NCBI GenBank assembly: GCA_020284085.1
Contig: JACEVL010001855.1
Location: 62,001-126,000, forward strand
Origin: Aporrectodea caliginosa
Taxonomy: Eukaryota > Annelida > Clitellata > Crassiclitellata > Lumbricidae
Reading direction: 5' to 3'
Length of the DNA: 64,000 nt
The position numbers and the translations under genes were made by a program. The notes beneath the pieces were generated by a model. It made no database searches. It worked only from the letters and a program-made list of their open reading frames with translations, and was not told the origin of the DNA. Each line of letters starts with the position of its first letter. Within the stretch, counting starts at the first letter, position 1. Below are positions 13,101 through 23,000 of this stretch, in pieces.

Positions 13101-16100
13101 TATTAACATAATATTTAATATTAGATTATTTAATGCTATCTTCTGCATGGAGGTAATAGGTACGATTAACAGGCAATAAAAAAACTTAAGTCACAGATAA
13201 TCACATAAACAGTAAATGGAAACAATTATAAAATTAGGTAAAATCAGAAGAATTCCCAATAAGAATATGATTAATTACTAGCAGTTTTAAAACAGTCATT
13301 AACTGGCACCAAGTCTAGTCTTAGTCACAAAAATATGTAATAACTAAACAATGCTACATTTCAATATAATGTGAAGGAATTAATCAAGTGATATTAAAGT
13401 CTGTTTCCAGAAAAACTCTGTGAAAATTAAGGCTTTTTAAAATTATTTGGAAACCAAAAAGTTGCTCTTTTTTGAGTGATAGGGTCCCACTGAAACACTT
13501 TGATCACTACAGCAGATTAGCACTTTCAGAGATACAATCTGTTCAAAGTATCTGGATATCCTGTCATACCTGATTACTCATCATGCAGTCCTTGAATCTT
13601 TCCAACAGCAAGTCTTTCGCCAGGTCATACTTTGGGTGTCTTCTCAGCAAGTCATCCATTTTGCCTCTCGCTGTTGCTGGTTTGAACTGTTTCATGCACC
13701 TAATTACAAAACAAGAATCTTAGCAAATAGTCCATCAACATTATAAGAATAAAATGATTATACTATGCATAAGGACAATGATTTAGCTCAGTTATCTGGA
13801 TGGTGTTTGGAACTCAAAATGGCTCCTACTCAAATTAAAGTATGATTTAACAATATGTTTCATGTCAGAGAATTAAATTTTATTATCATACAAATATTAC
13901 TGTCCTCTGGCAATGGTGTTTTTATCATTGGGAATTAAATTTTCTTCATTAAAATAAAACTCTAGATAATAATTCTAAATCAAAATACATACATGAATTA
14001 ATAAATCAATAAATGAACAAAGCAACAAAAATTACCCAATGGATAATTAGAAAATTTGCTGACATGCCAAAATAAAAATTGGTACCTGATAAGAGATGGT
14101 AAGTAAGCTTCCAAGAGGAACATTTCCTGTGTTTTCATCAGGTTTTCCATCATTTTTACGGTTTCTATATCTCCCTTCAAAAGACGGTGGTATGTTTTCT
14201 TCCATGGCATAAACTGTTAATCAGATCATCAGCAATGTCTGCATGTACAACTATACACATTCATTCACACATTTAGCAAAACATCCAAGAGATTACACTG
14301 GGCAAAGCAAAGTAAATGCTACAAGTTGTTTGGACTTGATGAAATCACAATGATACCTTTTGATTCAACATACATTCATTGTGGGAGTCCCTCCTGCCTG
14401 CTTGTTCAATGCTTCTGCACTTTGTCAGAACAACTTCAGAAAAGACATGGACTGATTTGAGAACATTTTATGCAATCAATGTTTTAAATAACCTCAAAAT
14501 TAAACCCATTAAAATATGTGAAAATCATCGAAAATTGTACAGCGGGGATTGTCGTTCTAAAGATAAATGTTCAACTAATTAAAAAAAGAATGTTACAGGC
14601 CAGTATATTCTAATATAATCTAATCTAATCTAATCTGAACATATGTAAAGCGCTTCTCACAGCAGAGCTATTCAGAAGCGCTCAAACATTATCCCATCAT
14701 ATGCAGAATCCTCTGTTTATGCATAGCTAATACCAGTACTTTAGATTACTTACCCAATAACTGAAATTGTTCATATGAAAAAACTTGCCTTTGGTGAACT
14801 AATGACATCGTTCCACAATGTGCAGACTCTGTTGACATTCAAATGCAAATCCATGAATGGAAGTCGACACAGAATATTTTCTACAATTTCCTTTGGCAAG
14901 TACGAGAAATAATTCACTTTTTTGGCCGCACTCTCATCCTCAAAGTCAGTATCACTTCCTATTTCAATCAACTCGCTCTCACTACATCCCAAAAGCCCAT
15001 ACTTATTGCCAGGTATATCAACAAGTTTTTGTTGTGGAAATGTTTCCTCTCTTGAATTGGGCAGTTTGTTTTTACCAGTTGAAATGTTTGAGGCAGTCTT
15101 TGTTTCAAGTTTACGTTTCTTTCTGTTGCTTTTCCATTGATATGTCTCTTTGGCAACATGTTCTTCACTCTTCCAAAGAGATTTTCTTACTGAGCTGCAA
15201 TCTGCCTTTTCCCCATCCAATAGCTTTTTATCTTGGCTTGTGTTGGGACTGTAATATATTGTGTCCGAACCAGGAACCTTTTGGATTGGAGACCACAGCA
15301 CAGACTTAGTTGGGGAATTCTGAGAACCTGTTGCACCAACTACAAGATTCTGCTCACAAGCTGATTCAACAGCAACCGAGTATGTTTCACTCAGATAGTC
15401 AATGGGTTCTCTGGATTCGAGTAGTCGCAATTCATTGTCTGAAGGTGGACAAGAAACAACGGGAGTACACTTGAAATACCTGTCTAGATTGTTTTTCTGG
15501 CATTCTTTTATTCTAGGCTTCTTATGCACCAATGGTAAGCCCTGAGTCAATGATTGTGATGTCCTGCTATTTCTTGAAGTCTCTGGACTTGAATGGTGTC
15601 GTTTCCACCCATTCTTTGAAGTCTCATCTGTGATTCTGCCATCATTTACATGATGCATAGGATTCATAAACTGCTTTGCTGAAATGAAATCACCTCCAAG
15701 CAAACCGACATTGCCACTTGGAAAACAACTCGCAGCTTTTGACATCAGATGAGAGGCTGGTTGAAATCCTTCATTTTTCACTGGCAGGTGAGACGCTAGT
15801 TTAAATCCTTCGTCGATTCTTGCCACCAGGTGAGAAGCTAATCTAAATCCTTCATCAATTCTATCTGACAGGTGAGAGGCAAGCTTAAATCCTTCATCAA
15901 TTCCTTGTGGCAGGTGAAATGATGGCTGGAATCTTTCATTTCTGGCTGACATTTGTGAGACACCATTACATGCTGACAAGTAAGAAGCCTGTAGAAATTC
16001 TTTGTCACTTTTAGCAGACACAGAGTTATTCAACGATTCAAAATCAAGTAAACTTTTCACTGCCATCTGCGAAACTTGATACTCATTGGAACTAGAAGAC

Positions 16101-16331
16101 TGATTACGACCTGCAGCGGATCCACTACTAGATGGCTGATAATCATAAGACTTCATGCCCTGATCAGAAATTCTTAGCTTCAAGCGTTCTCTTGGCTGTA
16201 AGCGACCAAGCGCACGTGAATTACCAAATTCCGTTGGCATACGAAGGGATCTTGAACCTTCCTCTGAATTGCTTAACTCCAGGCACTGAGCATCATTCAA
16301 GTGAATTTTCTTATGTTGATTCATATGCATT
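1124..16331 (-). CDS. FBH1: FBH1 (FBXO18) F-box DNA helicase, 3' end beyond the window
   Basis: Superfamily 1 UvrD-type 3'-5' helicase with an F-box. In the family it disassembles RAD51 filaments at stalled forks and acts in an SCF ubiquitin ligase in the nucleus. Exons in transcript order: 16331-14789, 14213-14086, 13699-13570, 12681-12488, 8546-8430, 7960-7863, 7488-7410, 6585-6496, 5732-5507, 4794-4629, 4262-4126, 3465-3366, 2732-2608, 2468-2405, 1315-1124. All phases join, giving 1129 codons from the ATG at 16330. Domains: F-box at residues 473-514, Walker A AGTGKTT at 736-742, Walker B DEAQD at 916-920, motif III GDPHQQIYSFRGA at 940-952, then SFRFG. Motifs V and VI (expected near GTVHKAKG and VTRAKKRL) are not in the window. 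The N-terminus is longer than in human FBH1. The true start may lie in an upstream exon I could not find. Identity is firm; exon edges are inferred. Confidence 0.93.
1804..1850. repeat. Short tandem repeat in an FBH1 intron
   Basis: Three consecutive copies of a roughly 17-18-base unit (ATTAATTTCTTCCATAT) lie between FBH1 exons 1315-1124 and 2468-2405. It probably arose by replication slippage. Confidence 0.8.
2029..2095 (-). repeat. SINE/LINE 3' tail fragment, antisense
   Basis: Reverse of the shared 3' tail seen through the window: a gapped stem of the type GGAGCRCYTCTGAGTAG ... GCGCTATATAAAT. Only the tail remains, consistent with 5' truncation on insertion. Confidence 0.65.
2240..3070. 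repeat. Degenerate dispersed repeats around FBH1 exon 2732-2608
   Basis: A motif (GTAAGTAAGTGT, then CTTTATTACACCAA) at 2243-2300 recurs at 5095-5175 and in weaker form near 62804. From 2800 to 3060 lies another decayed interspersed repeat that starts ATTCGTTTATTCAATTC. Neither could be assigned to a class. The FBH1 exons inside the span are intact. Confidence 0.4.
4126..4262 (-). CDS. FBH1: FBH1 helicase motif III exon
   Basis: The exon reads MVGDPHQQIYSFRGAVNAMD, the Q/R-containing motif III of FBH1 and UvrD helicases, then FYLTQ, which joins SFRFG (motif IV start) in exon 3465-3366. The acceptor at 4263 keeps the residue count between DEAQD and GDPHQQ equal to that of the human protein. 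Confidence 0.9.
4629..4794 (-). CDS. FBH1: FBH1 Walker B exon
   Basis: The exon encodes HDGYLKLWQL followed by YDVILIDEAQDLTP, which is helicase motif II (DEAQD) and carries the catalytic acidic pair. It ends in phase 1. The next exon (4262-4126) supplies the rest of the codon and motif III. Confidence 0.92.
6720..6925 (+). pseudogene. LINE C-terminal fragment with stem-loop tail
   Basis: The plus strand reads GPSTWNGLPPFLRAKL, a peptide typical of the C-terminus of CR1/L2-like LINE reverse transcriptases. About 80 bases later come a hairpin (GCGCCTCT ... AGAGGCGC) and a short (GATAC)n run. The fragment is 5' truncated and inserted in an FBH1 intron. The hairpin is the tail found on the SINEs here, so this may be the partner LINE. 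Confidence 0.65.
7005..7085 (-). repeat. SINE/LINE tail fragment, antisense
   Basis: Reverse of the shared stem-loop tail: GAGAGCACTCTGAATAG-like then AAGTGCTGTATAAATTC. Only about 70-80 bases are recognisable, in an FBH1 intron. Confidence 0.6.
7410..7488 (-). CDS. FBH1: FBH1 Walker A exon
   Basis: This exon completes the P-loop begun at the end of exon 7960-7863, which reads THEQMRICNHH and ends in IVAFAG. Together they give AGTGKTTT, the ATP-binding motif I of UvrD-type helicases. The glycine codon is split by the intron (G|GC). The following VVYN and NKS, across the next junction, match motif Ia of the family. Confidence 0.9.
9652..12433 (-). mobile_element. piggyBac-type DNA transposon, decayed
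   Basis: Lies in the FBH1 intron between exons 12681-12488 and 8546-8430. The left end is TTAA then CCCTTAAACGACGAGC. The right end is the inverted CCCTTAAATAACGTGC followed by TCAA, a one-base decay of the TTAA target duplication. TTAA targets and CCC-starting termini are hallmarks of piggyBac. Inside, on the minus strand, are broken transposase pieces: an N-terminal start (ATG at 12176), part of the catalytic core and a cysteine-rich C-terminus. Its left and right end regions match the element at 59698-60842. Confidence 0.9.
11111..12176 (-). pseudogene. piggyBac transposase remnant
   Basis: N-terminal piece MARRSQHGLSDEEIWRLLDE from the ATG at 12176 stops after 30 codons. The frame then jumps to GYFLKFDVYTGK, so an internal segment carrying the first catalytic aspartate is missing. 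The open piece 11951-11289 has IYFDRYFSS (second aspartate region), YNRHMDDSDLGNQ (third aspartate region) and KWWRYIFWWG. After a frame change, 11320-11111 gives a zinc-binding tail, CHTCIFC ... CPKKTQYKCEACKIALC. The breaks and the deletion mean it cannot encode an active enzyme. Confidence 0.88.
12687..13569. other. FBH1 intron without other genes
   Basis: AT-rich intron between exons 13699-13570 and 12681-12488, with a weak (CACAACATTACAAA)-like A/C-rich stretch near 12750-12870 and a GAGTAGACA run near 13018-13040. No coding or RNA gene was recognised. Confidence 0.5.
14625..14700 (-). repeat. SINE/LINE tail fragment, antisense
   Basis: Reads in reverse AGCGCTTCTGAATAGCTCTG then AGAAGCGCTTTACATATG, a near-perfect hairpin of the shared tail, followed by a (TAATC)n-like simple run at 14610-14636. 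It lies in the FBH1 GC-AG intron. Confidence 0.7.
14789..16331 (-). CDS. FBH1: FBH1 long N-terminal exon with repeats and F-box
   Basis: A 1543-base exon coding for residues 1-514. Most of it is serine-rich and looks disordered. It holds a block of 14-residue repeats (about residues 130-197), a PIP-box-like KNNLDRYF at 279-286 and, at its end, the F-box (LPKEIVENILCRLP, then VCTLWNDVISSPK) that in the family binds SKP1. The acceptor is a clean pyrimidine-AG directly before an ATG at 16330. That ATG may be the start codon, or the exon may continue an upstream coding exon. The donor is GC (AAAG then GCAAGT); the next exon opens with FMPWKK, as the family alignment requires. Confidence 0.9.
15739..15941 (-). 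repeat. FBH1: Coding 42-base tandem repeat in FBH1
   Basis: In-frame repeats encode IDEGFKLASHLSDR, IDEGFRLASHLVAR, IDEGFKLASHLPVK and NEGFQPASHLMSK, preceded by a weaker unit NERFQPSFHLPQG. The 42-base period keeps the frame. The units differ at synonymous and replacement sites, so the array is not brand new. Confidence 0.93.
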
Positions 16332-16468
16332 CTAAAAAACATTTGAAAGGATTTATATATAATTAACCAAGCTCAAAGCACCACACAAGTGCCAGTTTAA
16401 CAGCAAAAGAAATGTGACCATGTCTGAGAAAAACCCTCACAAAGTTAGACAAAATCAAAACTGAGTTT

Positions 16469-16918
16469 GTTATTGCACTGAATTTGGCTGAAACTCATGT
16501 ATAATTATGCGAAAAACCACATATTTCTATCACATTATATGGTAGTAAACAGTTACAACTCTTATAACTTTTTTAACTGTAAATCTCTGTGTGGCTACTT
16601 TTGAGAAATCATGAGGTAAAGTTTACCATTGCTATGACCCAAACTATGTTGTCACATCTAGGAGGTCATGAATTTTTTTATGAATATAGTATACTGAGAT
16701 GTTATTGCACTGAATTGGGCAGAAACTGCTGAATAATTATGTGAAAACCACATATTTGTATCACATATAGTAAAAAGTCACAAATTTTAAAACTTTTGTA
16801 AAATGTAAATCTTTGTGTGCTACTTTTGAGAAATCATGAGTTAAAGTTTACCACTATGACCCAAACTATGTTGTCGCACAGGTCTAGGAGGTCATGAATT
16901 TTTTATGAATACAGTATT
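16469..16918. repeat. Tandem duplication of about 231 bases
   Basis: Two direct copies, 16469-16699 and 16700-16918, share long blocks such as TGTTATTGCACTGAAT, AACCACATATTT, CTTTTGAGAAATCATGAG and CCCAAACTATGTTGTC. The divergence includes small gaps. They lie just upstream of the first visible FBH1 exon. Confidence 0.9.
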
Positions 16919-17658
16919 ATGGAGTATATTTATATGCCTCTAAAACTGCTATCAATGAAATCTTCATGAAAAACTGGCTACACTTTATTGCATTTTCATC
17001 TGTGTGTTTTGAGTGTCTGATCTGGATAATTTTGGTCACTATATGGCAGATTAGCAGCCATAAGCAATCATCTCCAAAGGACAGAATCTTGGAATCAGAG
17101 GCATGAGAAGTTGGGTGCTGCATGTAATGTCTAAGAACGAAGACAGGGACAGTAGATGCAGGTGAGTGTTGTGGCAAGACAAGTGACCTGTAACATTACA
17201 TAGCTTGAATTAGAATTGCACTGCTTAGATATGACTTATTCATACATTTAGTCAGTAAATCGCTATACCATATCTTTACAATATTTAATCAGAAGTGCTT
17301 CCAGGCAAGCTCCAGTGAATAGAAAGTTTTAAACATGTTGATTAAAGATGCATTCAGCATCCTTAGCTGACAAGTTTGTACTAAATTTCTTTACAAACTC
17401 ATAGTCATTTACACATAGTTACCCTTTTAGAGTCACATTTTAGATAGAAATTTTCAAAGCTATGCTATACAACCACTGGTGGTCGGGTGCAGCCCAAATC
17501 CCCGAAACCCTGAAAAGAATTTCTGCCGGATCCCCGAAATTGATTTTCTAAGTCCTACCCGAATGAATATAATTAACAAATAAACATGTGAATAGGCAGT
17601 ATATCGATATACATCAAGGCCATGTATTGTGGCAATTGTATTGTATTTGAACACTTGT

Positions 17659-17831
17659 TATAGCGCCCCTACATAGATTTCCCATTAGAGGCGCTCCCCA
17701 CTACTGCGCGGACGCTGAATCGGAGTTACGACTTAGCGCATAAATTTAGTGAAGTTCCTTAGTAACTTTGAGGTTGATTCGAACCCGCAACCCTCCAGCT
17801 GCTAGGCACCGAACATTATACCACGCGCCCC
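17659..17831 (-). mobile_element. tRNA-derived SINE, antisense, near full length
   Basis: Read on the minus strand it opens GGGGCGCGTGGTATAATG (tRNA-like, A-box region) and has the B box GGGTTCGAATC. It ends with GGAGCGCCTCTAATGG ... AGGGGCGCTATAAC, the shared 3' tail. The tRNA head resembles that of the element at 44020-44236. Confidence 0.82.
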
Positions 17832-17929
17832 AGTATATTGTGCTATGTTGTATTGTGTTACAAATTCTACTCACGCTTATATTGCGACCAAGCAAGCCGC
17901 AGTAAAGAACGAGAAATTAATCTCTGATA

Positions 17930-18000
17930 AACCGATGACCGGGATCGAACCCGGGCGCCGGCATAGCAGGCTACCAACCCTTAGCCACTCAGGATCTTGT
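17930..18000 (-). repeat. tRNA-like SINE head fragment
   Basis: The minus strand reads GAGTGGCTAAGGGTTGG (A-box-like), then CCGGGTTCGATCCCGG (B box with flanking stem). It could be a decayed tRNA, but no complete cloverleaf with a sound acceptor stem is apparent. A second, different SINE head is likelier. Confidence 0.5.
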
Positions 18001-19339
18001 AGGTCTAAGTTATGTTTACATTTAACTCTGAATAGCTTTCTGGATTCGGCCGTTTTCTAGAAAACCGTTTTGACCTCCTGAAACCTCTGAAAGCTTAATG
18101 AAAAGGTCGAAGGTTAGTCTTCATAAAAGAATTGAGACCATGGTTTTTGATTTTCACCGAACATCAAGCTCCAAGTCACTTACACACAAAATACAACTTA
18201 AGTGTACAAATGGGGTTAAACAAGTTTGTGCCCGGTTTGGCATCCTTATTAATTAGTAAGAACCAGTTGAGATTTTCTGGTGATTGCCTGGATGAAGAAC
18301 TGCTGGCGATTGGAGTTTTCTCATAAGCGTTTGCGGAGAAATATGCCAATGTGAAACTTTGAAATAATTATTTCCCTGCGGTTTTCCATAAGGAATACTC
18401 AATATCTGAATCTGTTATAAAAAAGTTGACCGAGGATGTTTGATAACACTGTTTGCTTGTCAGCCATCGCAAAAAATCCTAGCGTTTCACTTCACCGTTT
18501 TATGATCAACACGAAACACAAATATATTTAATTATGTCACGAATGCTATTAATTGTGCTATGAATACTATTAAATCATTCATTATAATTATTATACGGCC
18601 TATAAAATAAATTTTGAAGTTGTACACAAACTCACTTCCTTTAGGAAAGCCAATAGACTAACTATAGTTTGATACCATTATTAGCTAATTTAGCTTTATT
18701 TGGCGTAAAATTTTATTTAGTCGTTTTCATACTCCATTCACTTTTTGTATAGAAAAATGAATGAATCGTGTATCATTCTACTTTTGATATGTCGAAAAAT
18801 TGAGATAGCACGTCAATTCAAAATGCAATTAATAATTTCAGAAGGCTGAAGAACGTCGTCAAAAATATCAATGCTTACACAATTTTCTAAGACAGTGAAT
18901 CTAAATCGTATTACAAGTCCTTGATCGAGGATCAGCGTTTTATGAATGCCGCGCCACACCAGGAACAGTTCTGTTGTCCGAATTTACCGCAGGAAAAACA
19001 GGACAATCAAATTTGAAAAAAACAAAAATTTTAATAGTCCTCAACTTAGATTCTGTCAGATTAGTTATAATAATATTATGTCCTACCGTGTTGCCCAGTT
19101 ATAGAAACTGTAAGAAAATTATAAACTTTATGAATGAGTGTTCACACAATTAATTTATTTCGTGTTATACAATCATATATACGATGATCATTATTTTATT
19201 TTATTACACGTTTCGGCTCAATTATCAAGGACAAGGATATTTATATCAATATTCTCGATACGTTCTTTCACCCCATGTAATATTATAGTTACCAGTTTCA
19301 GTTTAACGACACTGTGTGATAACAAAGATCATTAGCGTC

Positions 19340-19590
19340 GCCCTTCTCACTCATCAAGGCTTGGGACTGGCACTTTCGGAGACTCGGAGTACGAGCAGTG
19401 GGGCGCCCGTGGCTGGATAACAGCTAAGAGATCGAGAGGTACCGATCGAGCCCCCGTTCCTTTGTAAAAGCGCCGTGTATTTAGGTCTGTTCTGTTAGTA
19501 GTTAAGACAATTGCATAACATGTAAATGGCGCAGTCGTTTGTCAGGCGCTTAATAAAGAAAAATTATTATTATTATTATTATTACTATTA
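19340..19590 (+). mobile_element. Possible SINE with ATT-repeat tail
   Basis: About 220 bases of higher GC with a GGGGCGCCCGTGGCTGGATA segment and a B-box-like GGTACCGATCGAGCC, ending in AATAAAGAAAAATTATTATT and a run of ATT units. The promoter-box look and simple tail fit a tRNA-derived SINE. No target duplication was identified. Confidence 0.5.
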
Positions 19591-20021
19591 AAATAAATAT
19601 AATATATGTGGTAATGCGTTCCAAAAGTTATTTAGGGTGGGTCCGACCTAAATCTTGGGTCCGACTTCCGGTTTATAAGACTAAAATAAAATATAATATT
19701 ATAATAAAAAATACACTTGTAGAATATGACACATGTGAAGGGGCATTAGTATTCCGCATGGCACCGTTTTAAAGTAAAAGGGAAATTAAACACGTAATTT
19801 TGAATGCATTAATTTGTAGTTAAACGGGTTGACACTTTGTGTGCGATCACGATACTATCTGAAGAGGTGGAACTACACCGGACACACGTGAATAGGCGAG
19901 CAGCGTATGGTGGTATCTTGTGATCTTTGGACGCTACGGAAAACACTTTGCCCAAAAAGCGATATATGTTAATATAGCATAGGATATTTGTCTAGGCAAT
20001 CGAAGGAATATTGACGCAGAC

Positions 20022-23000
20022 ATGCATCCGATTCTGCCCATAAGTCTTGTGTTTATCGGCTGCTGTAGCAACGTTGTCTTCTTGGAGCTTTTGATTAAGT
20101 AAGTTACACTAGTTAGATCGATGATGATAATGTTAATTTGTTTTATCACTAAGATAACTGAAAAGTCTTCTTTTGCTGTGCAGCTCTGCCATCTGTTTTC
20201 TTTCACATTCTTGGAACTTTACCACCTAACTGTTTCAAAGTTTCAGTGATTTAATGCAGCTTTAATAGCTTTTCTAATATTATGCATTTGAATTTATCTG
20301 TTTGCGAAGTAACATTACTAGAGAGGCTGTGAGATGCTACAAATACATGCAAATAGATATTTTAGCATGGCCCCATTAGGGGCGGGCTCTGGCTTTGATC
20401 TCAAACATCCTCTGGGTACATGCCTTTGATCTCAAACATCCCCTGGGTACACAGCTTTGTCATCTTGGCTGAGATGGTAGCTAATCACTTGTAGGTGTTA
20501 AGCAGAGTTACAGTGGGAGGGAAGGGCACAATGCTATAATTTATTTAAATTACAGCTTCAGCTAAGCATGCAGCTATGTATTAAGTTTGCCTGCTTTATG
20601 TCTGACATCCAGTCGCTAAATTTATTTATTATCATCATCATCAGTTTTGATAGCAATGAGTCTTGTTATGTCCTTATTTAATTTCTCTGCCTAGCCTTTT
20701 GCTAAATTAAATTGTGCTTAACTAGTCTTTAGCAATATTATTGGATAAGTAATTGTCTGCTGTAATTTATTCTAATCTATTCATAACTGTAGTTTAATTG
20801 CAGTTTACAAATTATTTACAATAGTTGTTTATCTACAGACTGTTTTCTTTTAATTTTCAAACAGGGAATGTCCAAGCAGTGGCAACATTATAACACTTTC
20901 TCAGTTCCTATTCATTGCCTTAGAAGGATTTGTGAGAACTACTCGCTTTGGAACCAAAGCACCTGTGATTCCAATATCGTACGTTATACTTGGTCTTGGT
21001 CTTAATGTCATTATGTTTTATTGTTAGCTTGGCCTAATCCTTCTTAAGTAATGGCTATGCTTCTTATTGTTGCTGTTTATTTAATACAGTTTCAGTCATG
21101 AAGAGAAACTATTAGTCTCACGAAAGTGCTTCCCGTGACAGTGTTTATGATGTTAAATGTCATTAAGACAGAAATGTCTTTGGCAAGCAAAACAGTGCTC
21201 AGAAAACTAGAATAGTCATTCATTTAGGAGATTATGTACTCAGGAGCACCAGCAGCCCACCCCTGCACACATGTGGAGCCCAGCCCATGGATTCCCATCC
21301 ATAGTTGACAGATGGCATCATGTTCAGAATCTATATCCAGGTGCATCAATAGTGGGGAGCGATGATGGGCGGTAGCATTCGCAGCAAATGTTATGCTTCC
21401 ACGCAGCAGTCCCTCACTGGTGGAAGATGACGCATGTCCGGCTTTCCCATGACCCACCGAATGCGCTTAGAACAGGTGTTCATCACCTACCAGTCGGTCG
21501 ATCGAAGCACCACCTCTGACTGACAGTCGAGGTCATTCCAAACAGTCACTCCTCTTTCAAGATAAAAATGACCCTGTTGTAGACATCTCACACGGCCCTA
21601 GGGTCCAGACTCGACTGGAGAAGGTCCTTCTTCATTTCTTCGACATAGGCCAAGATGACATGCAAACAAAGCACCATCAAACATTTAAATTACACAACAG
21701 AACGGAAGAAATGAGTCCGATATGCAAACTTGGCAGCAGTAAATTTCAGCATGTTATAAATTGGTGAGCAGATTCTGCATTAGGCGACCATGGAAGAGAC
21801 AGAGTCGGATCCCAAGATGGAGCTTTACAGTGTTGCCTCCTTTAAGGAAGTGGCCAATCCTGAACTTCCTTGGAGGGAAAGGACACTGTAGGCAGAGATA
21901 GTACGAAATGACCATCTTATGTTGAAAGTAGAAGGGACAGTGATGTGTAATTGTAATTTAATATAATGCCACTTCAAGGGCGAACTTTATAGCCTGTGTG
22001 ATGTTAGATGTCGTTTAAAAACTACGGTAAGCAAAACTAACTAGAGTCACCATCATTCATTGCAGAAATGCTTGTAGTGCTCCTTTAAACTAACTACTCA
22101 AAAGTCAGGAGCGCTCCCAAGCCAGCCCAGCTGAAAAGGACAGTTTTGAGATTACAGTAAAACATCTGAAAAACCCTAGGCAGCAAACGCAAGGCCAGTG
22201 GGAGCCCTTTGTTTCTATCACTTTCTATCATTTCAGGGTAATACGTTGTACAATCGAACAACAATTTTGTTGATGGTCCATCCACGCGTTGATAGTGTGG
22301 GTAGTGCCAAGCGTAGAACTGACCTGGAGTCATACACCCCCCCATGTCATAAAGTTCTATCCAGACCTTGTGGCACTGAACTGTGGACGTATTACCCTGA
22401 TGTGATAGAAACAAGATTTGTATATAATACTTGACTTTCAAAGCTCAAAGTTTATGTGTAGGTCTTCTGCTGTTCTTTGTAGGACGTATGCTGTTATGGT
22501 GACACTGTTTTTTGTGACGAGCGTTGCGAACAACTATGCACTTAATTTCAACATTTCAGTGCCACTACATATGATATTCCGAGCAGTAGGTTACATTAGC
22601 GTACATTAGCGTTTTGTATATGTTGTGTACTGATATTATAATTATAATATTATTCACTATTATTTTCATCACTAACAACAATCAAACAACCAACACCACA
22701 GTTGATTGACTCTTCCAGTAATTTATTTTGTTCCAATTAGTAGTTAATGCTCTACTGGTCAATTCAGGTGTAAATTATTTTCAGACTTATTAGAAATTAA
22801 TATATTATGTAGTAAAACAGTATGATTTTGTCAGCTTCACTGATACCGTGAATACAGAATTCTGACCTATGCTAAAGCTGTGAACAAATTAATAGATTAC
22901 AGGTAAAGATATCTTTACAGCCATGATGTCTAAGATTTGTTTATTTTATAATATTGCGTCATATGTAATGTACTGCTAGATATGTTAATGTTAAGGCAAC

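Larger units (their letters stand above)
16332..20021. other. 5' region between FBH1 and SLC35B4
   Basis: Divergent interval of about 3.7 kb that should hold the FBH1 first exon(s) and both promoters. I could not place an FBH1 upstream exon. Recognisable content: a 231-base tandem duplication (16469-16918), SINEs at 17659-17831 and 17930-18000, and a SINE-like unit at 19340-19590. The stretch 18000-19300 holds nothing I can name. Confidence 0.5.

Noticed and set aside
14857..15309. 150-codon plus-strand open frame
   Set aside because: Antisense to the FBH1 F-box exon, which has clear domain support.
16917..17177. Minus-strand open frame just upstream of the first visible FBH1 exon
   Set aside because: No similarity to the FBH1 N-terminus that I can recall and no donor joining it in frame; probably chance.
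17930..18000. Possible genuine tRNA gene on the minus strand
   Set aside because: A and B boxes are present, but no full acceptor stem or clear anticodon arm could be folded by eye; a SINE head is more likely.
18961..19035. Minus-strand peptide with CFSC ... CSWC spacing, like a zinc ribbon, which might be an FBH1 upstream exon
   Set aside because: Only 24 codons between stops, with no convincing acceptor or donor around it, and I cannot match it to FBH1.
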